From: Acidobacteriota bacterium
GTDB taxonomy: Bacteria; Acidobacteriota; Terriglobia; UBA7540
DNA length: 11,835 nucleotides
Direction of reading: 5' to 3'
Assembly (NCBI GenBank): GCA_021827245.1
Contig: JAKAWN010000198.1
Location: 1-11,835, forward strand
Shown here: positions 1 through 8,291 of the stretch, one piece after another
Position numbering within the stretch: the stretch's first letter is position 1
How the letters are laid out: every line of letters starts with the position of its first letter
Notes under the pieces: generated by a model
The model's database searches: none
What the model was told of the DNA's origin: nothing
What the model saw: only the letters and a program-made list of their open reading frames with translations
Translations under genes and position numbers: made by a program

Positions 1-1
1 G

Positions 2-181
2 GTCACCGTCCTGCTGCACGAAGCCCAAAGCGACCGGGTGCTGAAAATCCGCAAGGCCACAACGCCCGAACCCACGCATCGCGAAATCTATGCCACGCTT
101 CGCATCCCGACCGAGGTCATCAGACCTGTCAAGACGTGGACACGCCAAACAGATAGTGACGAAAAAAATCTTAAGTTATAG
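2..181 (+). CDS. C-terminal part of an unidentified protein (partial at window edge)
   Basis: An open frame enters from the left edge of the window and ends at a TAG, giving the last 59 residues of a protein. The sequence is charged and reads as real protein (for example HEAQSDRVLKIRKATTPEP and REIYATLRIPTEVIRPVKTW). I do not recognise the family. The stretch RVLKIRKATxxExxxREIY is faintly like the C-terminal R-I-I-S-A-R-K-A-T region of BrnT-type toxins, but that is too weak for a call. It converges on the integrase gene, with only 11 bp between the two stop codons. If the tRNA-Leu marks the island boundary, this gene is island cargo. The alternative is a chance open frame, since no start codon is visible. 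Confidence 0.45.
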   Translation, partial: VTVLLHEAQSDRVLKIRKATTPEPTHREIYATLRIPTEVIRPVKTWTRQTDSDEKNLKL

Positions 182-192
182 AAAATGCACGA

Positions 193-1140
193 TCAGACCC
201 TGAAATGTGTGGAAGTTGGGTTAACGGCTTGGCGTTTGAGATCTTCGTCGGGGCTCAGGTATTTGCGCGTTGTATCGAGATCAGAATGTCCGAGAAGGTC
301 CTGGACGGTAACGATGTCGGAGCCGTTCTCAAGCAGCCGCGTGGCATAGGTGTGACGGAACCGGTGCAGCGTCGCGTCTTTTACGCCTACGCGTTTCGCC
401 ACGGCTTTCAGCCGGCGCAGCATCTCGTTCCGGCCAAGGCGTCTTCCTTTCCGGCTCGGGAATACCCAGGTTGAGGTTCGGGGCAGTTTCTTCAGGATCG
501 CAACGAGGTCCTCCGGCATGGGAATTTCGCGCTCCTCGTAGTCTTTGGGTGCGAACCCTTCCTTGGCGGTGAGGCGAAGGGTCGCGCGCTTGAGGTCGAG
601 GTCATTCCACGTGAGGTGGGCAAGTTCGTCCTTCCGGAGCCCTGTCAGATAGAGAGCAGCGAACATCGCGCGTTCGGTGTCTTCACATTCGGCAAAGATC
701 TTGTCGAGGACCCCCGCGCTATACGTTGGCGGGCGGCGTTTGAGGCGTTCCCGCTCGGCCCGGAGAGGCTTGAAGCGGGCGCAGGGATTTTCCATTTCGC
801 TCCCGCGCTCCCGGATGAAGTAGTAGAAAAGGGTCCGAAGCATGGTGATCTCGAAATTGATGGTGGAGGCCGAAACCGGACGGCCCGTATCGCCAACGGT
901 CTCCCGGCTTCGCGCGATCTTGTAATCGTCAATGTCGGAGCGGGTGATCGCTTCGATGTATTTCTTCTTTCCCAGTATCCGCTCGAAATGGTCGAGCACC
1001 TGGTGGTAGCGCTGCAAAGTTGCCGGTTTGGTCGGTGAGTGAGCCTTCACGTGCTTCTCAAAAAGCTCGATGGCCTTCTCGATGTGGGTCGCTGAGCCGC
1101 CTTCTTCAGGCGATTTGAAGACCTTTCCGCGGGCCGCCAT
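193..1140 (-). CDS. Tyrosine recombinase / phage-type integrase
   Basis: Site-specific recombinase that would catalyse integration and excision of a mobile element. From the ATG at 1140 it has 315 residues. An N-terminal SAM-like core-binding domain spans about residues 18-112, and the catalytic domain about 140-300. The catalytic residues are all visible: R169 (TGLRKDEL), a beta-hairpin lysine (K193 or K199), H259 and R262 (HRFRH), H285 (LGHSD) and the nucleophile Y294 (TRKYLSP). The frame stays open upstream to 1434 and encodes a believable N-terminal arm region (RYVWDKRPGYYFLEWWDGRK at about 1225-1284), but that stretch holds no ATG, GTG, TTG or CTG in frame. The ATG used here is therefore probably internal: the true start is lost, non-standard (an ATT at 1380 is possible) or displaced by a frameshift. 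The gene lies just downstream of the tRNA-Leu 3' end in the same orientation, as in tRNA-integrated islands. The family call is very secure; the start is not. Confidence 0.9.
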   Translation of the reverse strand: MAARGKVFKSPEEGGSATHIEKAIELFEKHVKAHSPTKPATLQRYHQVLDHFERILGKKKYIEAITRSDIDDYKIARSRETVGDTGRPVSASTINFEITMLRTLFYYFIRERGSEMENPCARFKPLRAERERLKRRPPTYSAGVLDKIFAECEDTERAMFAALYLTGLRKDELAHLTWNDLDLKRATLRLTAKEGFAPKDYEEREIPMPEDLVAILKKLPRTSTWVFPSRKGRRLGRNEMLRRLKAVAKRVGVKDATLHRFRHTYATRLLENGSDIVTVQDLLGHSDLDTTRKYLSPDEDLKRQAVNPTSTHFRV

Positions 1141-1434
1141 TTCCCCGATGAGTTCGTTCCGTTTGCGGCGCTGAGCTTCGAGTGCCTGGCTGGGGGGTTC
1201 CCCGGCACGCTCCCTGCGGCGCTTTCTGCCGTCCCACCATTCGAGGAAGTAGTAACCAGGCCGCTTATCCCAGACGTAGCGGTTGCCGGTCCGATCGAGG
1301 GAGACAAATTTCCAGACGCCGCCCGTGACGCGGACTTTTTTGATGATGCGGACGCGTTTGGTCGCGAGTCTTGGGGAAATCGATGAGGATTCGGAAGAGC
1401 GTACAGGAAAGTCCTTGGTGTCTATTTTTCGATT
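1141..1434 (-). other. In-frame coding extension upstream of the integrase ATG, without a standard start codon
   Basis: The integrase reading frame remains open for 98 codons before the ATG at 1140, back to a TGA at 1435-1437. The translation contains KRVRIIKKVRV, VWKFVSLDRTGNRYVWDKR, PGYYFLEWWDGRKRRRERAG and EPPSQALEAQRRKRNELIGE. This is the basic/aromatic arm-binding layout seen at the N terminus of many integrases, and it continues smoothly into the core-binding domain. All valines in frame are GTC or GTA and all leucines CTC, so only ATT, ATC or ATA could initiate. A lost start, for example a mutated codon near 1363-1365 just before TKRVRIIKK, would explain this. Confidence 0.65.
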
Positions 1435-1498
1435 TCATAGACACGAAGATGCTATCGCCGTCCGTAACCGATTGCAAGCAAAAAGCGAACTGAAGAGT

Positions 1499-1526
1499 TG
1501 GTGCGGAAGGGGGGACTCGAACCCCC
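1499..1526. other. Putative attachment-site half (attL/attR) in the tRNA-Leu 3' end
   Basis: Tyrosine integrases often recombine at the T-arm/acceptor 3' portion of tRNA genes and leave a direct repeat of that segment at both island ends. Here the T arm, acceptor 3' strand and CCA are intact, and the integrase frame begins about 65 bp past the CCA. This segment is therefore the expected core. No second copy is present between here and position 1, so the other end of the element lies outside the window. The exact core boundaries are not visible from one copy. Confidence 0.45.
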
Positions 1527-1585
1527 ACGGCCTTGCGACCGTCAGCCCCTCAAGCTGGTGCGTCTGCCAATTCCGCCACTTCCGC
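1499..1585 (-). tRNA. tRNA-Leu (anticodon GAG), CCA encoded
   Basis: The reverse strand folds as a class II leucine tRNA. The acceptor stem GCGGAAG (5' end at 1585) pairs with CTTCCGC (1503-1509), followed by A73 and an encoded CCA at 1499-1501. The D arm has the usual leucine form. The anticodon loop TTGAGGG at 1547-1553 gives GAG (1549-1551). A long variable arm pairs ACGGTC with GGCCGT around a GCAA loop. The T arm is GGGGG-TTCGAGT-CCCCC (1510-1526). The outermost anticodon-stem position appears to be a C-A mismatch. It reads codon CUC (and CUU by wobble). It lies 63 nt after secG, probably co-transcribed, and its 3' end is the likely insertion point of the neighbouring integrase element. 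Confidence 0.96.
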
Positions 1586-1648
1586 GAGGGAGGCAAATCT
1601 GAATTGACCCATACTGCGAAGCACGAAACCGTACGAGGCTGCTGTGCA

Positions 1649-1957
1649 CTATTTCTTGGCTGGCGCAGCAGGAGCAGCCGGTACCGTCTGGGTCTGCGCG
1701 GGCGCATTCTGCAATACGGAGCTTGAAGTCCCTTTAGACGCCCATATAGCCAGCGTAACCGAAGTCGCCATGAAAATGGCGCCCAGCACCCAGGTGATTT
1801 TGGCGAGAGTTGTGACTGCGCCTCGCGGTCCGAAAGCCGCCTGGCTTGAGCCGCCAAAGGCCGCCGCCATGTCAACGTTCTCCCCGCCCTGTATCAAAAC
1901 AACAACAACAATCAGAATACACGAGAGAACCTGGAGTGCCGTAACTACCGTAACCAT
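1649..1957 (-). CDS. secG: Preprotein translocase subunit SecG
   Basis: Small inner-membrane subunit of the SecYEG protein-export channel; it assists SecA-driven translocation. The product has 102 residues. The start is the ATG at 1957 because the preceding strand carries an AAGGGAA ribosome site and because the hydrophobic segment then begins immediately, as in the family. Transmembrane segments lie at about residues 4-22 and 54-73. They are joined by the family's glycine-rich loop, with LIQGGENVDM at 21-30 and AAAFGGSSQAAFGPRG at 31-46. The tail (about 85-102) is Ala/Pro/Gln-rich and ends in KK. The gene follows tpiA by 41 nt and precedes tRNA-Leu(GAG) by 63 nt. In E. coli secG is likewise followed by leuU, a tRNA-Leu(GAG). 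Confidence 0.93.
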   Translation of the reverse strand: MVTVVTALQVLSCILIVVVVLIQGGENVDMAAAFGGSSQAAFGPRGAVTTLAKITWVLGAIFMATSVTLAIWASKGTSSSVLQNAPAQTQTVPAAPAAPAKK

Positions 1958-1998
1958 GCGAAATTCCCTTTCAAATGCACACTCCGTCCGGCCTGTTC

Positions 1999-2757
1999 TC
2001 AAGCCGACGGATAATCAACAATCGCGGCGAAGGACTCAACGTCAAGGCTCGCGCCACCGACGAGCGCCCCATCCAAATCCTCTTGCGCCATCAAGCCCTT
2101 GATGTTCTGGGGTTTGACGCTGCCTCCATAGAGAATCCGTAATGCCTGAGCCGGCGGTTCGCCAAACTGCCCGTGCGCCAGTTCGCGCAAATAGGCATGG
2201 CTTTCCTCTGCCTGCTCCGGCGTTGCGGTCCGGCCTGTGCCGATCGCCCAGACAGGCTCGTACGCGATTATGATACGGGAAAACTGCGAGAGGGTCAACC
2301 CCGCGAAGCCACGCTGGAACTGGCGTTCGAGCACACTCTGCGTCTCGCCGCGTTCACGCTCGTCCAGCGTTTCGCCCACGCAGACTATTGGCGTGAGCCC
2401 GGCAGCCAGCGCAGCCTTCAATTTGCGGTTCACCTGCTCATCGGTCTCGCCGTGGTCCTGGCGCCGCTCGGAGTGGCCGATAATCACGTGCGTGCAGCCC
2501 ACGTCCAGCAGCATCCCGGGCGAGATGTCGCCTGTGTGGGCGCCCTCGGCGTCCCAATGCACGTTCTGGGCTGCAATGCCGATCTTGCTTCCTTTTGCGG
2601 CCTGTGCGGCCGCCGCCAGTGCGGTGAACGGAGGAGCCACGATCACTTCGCAATGCTCAACCTTCGCCACGCGCGGCTTCAGTTCCTCAATGAACGCCAC
2701 GGTCTCCCCTCGCGTTTTGAACATCTTCCAGTTACCAGCAATAACAGGTTTCCGCAT
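1999..2757 (-). CDS. tpiA: Triosephosphate isomerase
   Basis: Cytoplasmic glycolytic and gluconeogenic enzyme that interconverts dihydroxyacetone phosphate and glyceraldehyde 3-phosphate. It has 252 residues, the normal length. The start at 2757 gives the canonical N terminus MRKPVIAGNWKM and has AAAGGA about nine nt upstream; the frame is open further upstream but that part is not family-like. Catalytic residues are N9 and K11 (GNWKM), H95 (IIGHSERR) and E167 (AYEPVWAIGTG). The conserved cysteine is C126 (PIVCVGE), and the phosphate-binding LYGGSV and GALVGGASL segments are at 209-214 and 230-238. It lies 123 nt after the HNH gene and 41 nt before secG in the glycolytic operon. Confidence 0.98.
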   Translation of the reverse strand: MRKPVIAGNWKMFKTRGETVAFIEELKPRVAKVEHCEVIVAPPFTALAAAAQAAKGSKIGIAAQNVHWDAEGAHTGDISPGMLLDVGCTHVIIGHSERRQDHGETDEQVNRKLKAALAAGLTPIVCVGETLDERERGETQSVLERQFQRGFAGLTLSQFSRIIIAYEPVWAIGTGRTATPEQAEESHAYLRELAHGQFGEPPAQALRILYGGSVKPQNIKGLMAQEDLDGALVGGASLDVESFAAIVDYPSA

Positions 2758-2880
2758 ATGTTCGTCCTTTCTAGAAAGTCGCCAGCGACCAGTCCGCGGC
2801 ACGTCAGTTTCATTTTTGCGAGACGGACCTTGACGCGGCAGCTCGGGGCCCTTCATGGCCCGGCGCTGCCAATTGACACC

Positions 2881-3810
2881 TCAAGGCACTAGCGTTCGTC
2901 CCTTTCCTAGGTTGCAGTCTCGGCAAAGGGTTTGGAGGTTTTCCAGCACGGTTTTCCCACCGTTCGCAACCGCTAAAATGTGATCGGCGTGGAGTACGGT
3001 ATTGAGATGAGTAGCCGGACTTCTGCCGCAGGCAACACAACGAAATCTGTCCCGTTTGAAGACTTTGAATTGAAGACCCGGCGGAATCTCCCGGCGGTCT
3101 GCTTGAGTTCTCGGCTTTCGGATTAGAGGGGCCGGTTGTGGTGACGGTTGGTCCCGCGCGGGAAGCGTCTCGCCCGTCCCTCCCTCACTGTCAGCCCATC
3201 CCGCGAACGCGATGATGGCCTTGCGCCAGGTTCCCCAACGGTTTACATAAGTCTTGCCCATAATAGTCGAGGGCTGCTCAAACATTTCACGGTACTGGGG
3301 CGCTCTTCCGAAATGGGTCCAAACCGTTGCTAAGTTTTCAAAGCACTGGGCATCCGTGAAGCGATCGTAAGCCTTCGGCGACTTAGATATTCCTGCTACC
3401 GCAAGCGCCTTTCGGAAGCCGCCGAACCGGCGCCGGACTACGTCCACACCGACGATTGAGTGTCGCTTAAAGTCCTCGGTGGTCAGATAGGGCTTCCGCG
3501 CTAGGGCATGAACCCGCTTCAGCTCTGCAATGAGATCCTCGTTGGACTTCCCTTTTGCGGGTTGTTGCTTCATCTTCTCGGAGACTGGCTGACCCACGTA
3601 GAGATGCCCCAGTCCCGCCTTCTGTAATGCCTGGTTCCAGCCGCCGAACCTTCGGGAGACCGTGTTTGCCGCTACCTTTGCACCGTATCGCTTGTAGGCG
3701 GTTTTTGTTAGCGGCTCGCCCGGCGGCAGGCATGCGGCAATTCGCCTTAGCTCGCCGAGCAGCGCCTCGTCCGTGTACTCGGGAAGGAAGTCGATTTCGT
3801 AACGGCCCAT
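2881..3810 (-). CDS. HNH endonuclease with three homing-endonuclease-associated repeats
   Basis: Probable free-standing homing-type DNA endonuclease of 309 residues. The N-terminal two-thirds holds three related segments of about 50 residues, each ending in a FGGW..AL..AG-like signature: RRFGGWNQALQKAGL (53-67), RRFGGFRKALAVAGI (127-141) and a diverged NRWGTWRKAIIAFAG (190-204). These match the HNH-associated repeat (PF18780 type), thought to bind DNA. After a proline-rich linker (about 214-243) comes the HNH domain with C258 and C261, H274-x-D276-H277, N291, and C296 and C299 followed by N300. Metal ligands and the catalytic histidine region are all present, so the enzyme looks active. An upstream GGAAGG supports the ATG at 3810. 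It lies 21 nt after pgk and 123 nt before tpiA, so it rides on the glycolytic transcript. It is unlikely to take part in glycolysis. Confidence 0.9.
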   Translation of the reverse strand: MGRYEIDFLPEYTDEALLGELRRIAACLPPGEPLTKTAYKRYGAKVAANTVSRRFGGWNQALQKAGLGHLYVGQPVSEKMKQQPAKGKSNEDLIAELKRVHALARKPYLTTEDFKRHSIVGVDVVRRRFGGFRKALAVAGISKSPKAYDRFTDAQCFENLATVWTHFGRAPQYREMFEQPSTIMGKTYVNRWGTWRKAIIAFAGWADSEGGTGETLPARDQPSPQPAPLIRKPRTQADRREIPPGLQFKVFKRDRFRCVACGRSPATHLNTVLHADHILAVANGGKTVLENLQTLCRDCNLGKGRTLVP

Positions 3811-3831
3811 TTGCCCACTGCCTTCCGCTTG

Positions 3832-5019
<1,188 letters not shown>

Positions 5020-5094
5020 GGCTTGGATTCCCTTCGTATGGTTTGGCGGACGATTGGACTGCAACCGTCCGCCTGATCAATATTGCTGGCAGGC

Positions 5095-6123
<1,029 letters not shown>

Positions 6124-6144
6124 TTACAATTGGGCAAACGTTCA

Positions 6145-6173
6145 ATTTTAATTACTGGCCACAGGGAAGTCAA
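6145..6173 (-). promoter_or_regulatory. Sigma-70-type promoter of the gap operon
   Basis: On the minus strand TTGACT (6168-6173) and TAAAAT (6145-6150) each match the -35 and -10 consensus at five of six positions, separated by exactly 17 nt. Initiation near 6138 would give a 5' leader of about 39 nt before the gap ATG. No terminator-like hairpin separates it from the gene. Confidence 0.7.
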
Positions 6174-6259
6174 ATTGTGCACATCGGCTGGAAAGGCGCT
6201 GAAAAGCCCGCGGGAGAAGAAGCGGTGACAAGACAGGTGAAAAAACGGCAGAACCGAAA

Positions 6260-6500
6260 TCCAATGAGGTCAAACCAGCTCCAGTTTCTTGCTGGGCTCG
6301 TTCCAGTTCGCCTTGTTTCGTTTTTTCAGCCCTCTAATGTTTTCAACAACTTCGGTAGGTTCGTTTTTCGGTTCGTTCCGGTTCGTTTTTTATGCACTCT
6401 AATGTTTTCAGCACCTTCTCCGCTTCGTTTTTAGGTTCGTTTCGGTTCGTTTTTGCACCCCGATCCTTTGTTTTCAAGAATTTCTCCGGTTCGTTTTGCA
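6260..6500. repeat. Degenerate tandem repeat (about 65 bp) with triplets of TTCGTT boxes
   Basis: Two well-matched units begin at 6332 and 6397 (both start CTCTAATGTTTTCA). A diverged unit precedes them (about 6260-6331) and a partial one follows (about 6463-6500). Each full unit carries three TTCGTT-like boxes: 6297, 6307, 6317; then 6360, 6372, 6382; then 6424, 6436, 6446; and a single box at 6490. Within a triplet the spacing is 10-12 bp, about one helical turn. Between triplets it is 42-44 bp. On the minus strand the boxes read AACGAA(CC). The array lies about 90-330 bp upstream of the gap promoter -35 element. It may be an operator array or simply a genomic interspersed repeat. Confidence 0.75.
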
Positions 6501-6670
6501 AAAATAGATATTTTTTGTCCCATTTGTCTCACCGTCCGGACGCTTTTCGACAAGGTCTGTACTTTCTCCCGGCAACGGCTCGTACAGGTTCCCATCCCGG
6601 TTTGCATCAAATCCTATCATCGCTTCTCCATCGCACCCGGCGGCCTCCCGTCCATTTCAACATCTTCAAA

Positions 6671-6699
6671 AGACTACCATACTAGCCGACATTTGTCAA
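6671..6699 (-). promoter_or_regulatory. Possible second, distal promoter reading toward gap
   Basis: A perfect -35 hexamer TTGACA (6694-6699) is followed after 17 nt by TAGTCT (6671-6676), which keeps only the key T-A-T positions of the -10 element. If active it would produce a leader of about 560 nt running through the repeat array into gap. The weak -10 makes this uncertain. Confidence 0.25.
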
Positions 6700-6758
6700 G
6701 CAAATTCCGCTTCCGCGCAAGGCTCAGATCGCAAAGCGTCGCCGGGGGGGGGCCAGCT

Positions 6759-8123
6759 TTAATCGAGCACTTTCATTTTCTCGGGGTCCCAGCGGACGAT
6801 CTTCTGGCGGAAGTAGCTGAGGTTGCTGAGCAAGGCTGCCCCGGCGGCGCGGTATCCGAAGACAGGATCTTCCACAACCGGACGGCGGGACCGCACAGCC
6901 TCGAAGAAATTCTTCAAGTGGTCGTAGCTGTCACTATAGCCATCGGGGGCGACATATTTCTCTTCGCCCAGCGGAATGGGGCCCGTGGGATGCGGTATGG
7001 GGTATTTCTTGCGGTAGGCGGCCAGGAATTCTTTCTGCATGGCATCGGCAAAACTTTTGACAGAATAACCCGGTTCCTTGGCGCGAGGAACCCGTGAAAG
7101 GCTGACTCCGTCTCCGCCGATGGTCATGGTGCCTTCGGAGCCGGTGAAGACCAGGCCCTGGCTTTCCGAGCCTCCATCAACGAAGTTGACGCGAAGGGTG
7201 AGATTAAATTCCTCCGGGTAGTCGAACAGCCCCACCAGGACATCCGGCACGTCGCGGCCGTCGCGCCAGAAGCGAAGCCCGCCGGTGGCCATGGCGCGCG
7301 TGGGCCCATTCACACCGACGACGAAATGGGTGCCGCTGAACAAGTGCACGAACAAATCTCCTGCCACGCCGGAACCATAGGCTTTCCACTTTCGCCATTG
7401 AAAAAAGTGGTCCGGGTTCCAGGGAATTTTCGGCGCTGTACCGAGGAAGCGCGGCCAATCGCAGGTCTCGGTGGAGGCGTCGAGCGGGATGGAATAATCC
7501 CATGCGCCGATAGCAGAGTTGCGGTCCCACCAGGCGGTGACCATGTTCAAGGTGCCAATCGAGCCCGAAGCCAGCAACTCTTTTGCCTTGCGATAAATCA
7601 TTGAACTCACGCGCTGACTGCCAACCTGCAGAATGCGGTTGGTTCGCTGGGCCGCGGCGATAATTCGGGGCCCATCCGAATAAAGGTGGATCATGGGCTT
7701 TTCGAGATAAACGTCTTTGCCGGCGTTCATGGCATCGATGGCCGCGCGCATGTGCCAATGGTCGGGCGTGGCAATGATGACCGCGTCAATGTCCTTGCGG
7801 GCTAGAATTTCCGCGTAGTCCCGGGTGATTTGAATATCGTCTCCCCAACGCTCTCTGGAGTGGGTCAGCCGCCCGTCGTAACAGTCCGCAGCAGCCACGA
7901 CCTTCACTCCGGGAACCTGCGCGGCCGTCTTCGTATCAAACTGTCCCTGGCCGCCGGCGCCAATCAGGGCAATCTGCAAATGATCGTTGGCGGCCACAGG
8001 CCTTGCCGGCTCGCCCTGCTCCTCGGCCATCACGTAATGTCTTATGCCGCTGGACATGAATGTGCCCGCCGTCATGATGCCGCCTGCTTTCAGAAAACTT
8101 CTCCGACCCACTTTGTTTGCCAT
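6759..8123 (-). CDS. Gfo/Idh/MocA-family oxidoreductase with Tat signal peptide
   Basis: Predicted NAD(P)-dependent oxidoreductase of the glucose-fructose oxidoreductase / inositol dehydrogenase type, 454 residues, exported folded with its cofactor. The N terminus has a twin-arginine motif, GRRSFLK (6-12), a weakly hydrophobic stretch to about 27 and a possible VMA cleavage site near 33. The Rossmann motif LIGAGGQGQ is at 53-61, followed by the acidic end of the second strand (AAAD, 77-80). DHWH (121-124) and the family EKP motif (141-143) follow. The C-terminal domain carries SGVAGDLFVH (251-260) with the conserved histidine. Substrate cannot be read from sequence; members commonly act on sugars or sugar derivatives, including glycosidic bonds. 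AGGTGG and GAAGG precede the ATG. It has its own promoter and stands alone. Confidence 0.93.
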   Translation of the reverse strand: MANKVGRRSFLKAGGIMTAGTFMSSGIRHYVMAEEQGEPARPVAANDHLQIALIGAGGQGQFDTKTAAQVPGVKVVAAADCYDGRLTHSRERWGDDIQITRDYAEILARKDIDAVIIATPDHWHMRAAIDAMNAGKDVYLEKPMIHLYSDGPRIIAAAQRTNRILQVGSQRVSSMIYRKAKELLASGSIGTLNMVTAWWDRNSAIGAWDYSIPLDASTETCDWPRFLGTAPKIPWNPDHFFQWRKWKAYGSGVAGDLFVHLFSGTHFVVGVNGPTRAMATGGLRFWRDGRDVPDVLVGLFDYPEEFNLTLRVNFVDGGSESQGLVFTGSEGTMTIGGDGVSLSRVPRAKEPGYSVKSFADAMQKEFLAAYRKKYPIPHPTGPIPLGEEKYVAPDGYSDSYDHLKNFFEAVRSRRPVVEDPVFGYRAAGAALLSNLSYFRQKIVRWDPEKMKVLD

Positions 8124-8161
8124 CGACCTTCACCACCTGGGTTGCAGAATTGATTGCCGGT

Positions 8162-8190
8162 ACTCTACCGGACGGGAGCGCAAGTGTCAA
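8162..8190 (-). promoter_or_regulatory. Sigma-70-type promoter of the oxidoreductase gene
   Basis: On the minus strand a perfect TTGACA (8185-8190) is separated by 17 nt from TAGAGT (8162-8167), which matches four of six -10 positions. Initiation near 8155 would give a leader of about 30 nt to the ATG at 8123. Its presence argues that the oxidoreductase is not simply the tail of the efflux operon. Confidence 0.6.
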
Positions 8191-8291
8191 TCGCCAAATG
8201 GGTCCTGCGGAGGTGAGCGAATGATGCCAGGAGCATTTTCCGCAACATCGCTCTCCTCAGAGTCGAAAAACGCTTATTAACACAATTCAGT

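Noticed and set aside
2838..2862. GGGCC-loop-GGCCC hairpin between the HNH gene and tpiA as a terminator
   Set aside because: The stem is only about five pairs and no T tract follows on the minus strand, so it does not look like an intrinsic terminator.
2173..2892. Long plus-strand open frame across tpiA and the gap before it
   Set aside because: It is antisense to a fully conserved triosephosphate isomerase and has no recognisable domain.
6260..6500. Tandem repeats that might suggest a CRISPR array
   Set aside because: The units are degenerate, few, and lack the alternation of identical repeats with unique spacers; no cas genes are nearby.
6533..6542. Perfect 10-bp palindrome CGTCCGGACG as an operator
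   Set aside because: A single short palindrome far from any strong promoter is not enough to claim a binding site.
6431..6607. 58-codon open frame on the minus strand ending in KNEPKRT
   Set aside because: It overlaps the tandem repeats, has no clear ribosome site and its C terminus is simply the translated AACGAACC repeat, so it is probably not a gene.
6744..6752. Run of nine G just past the oxidoreductase stop codon as a phase-variation tract
   Set aside because: It lies three prime of the stop codon rather than in a coding or promoter region, so slippage would have no evident effect; it may also be a length-uncertain assembly spot.
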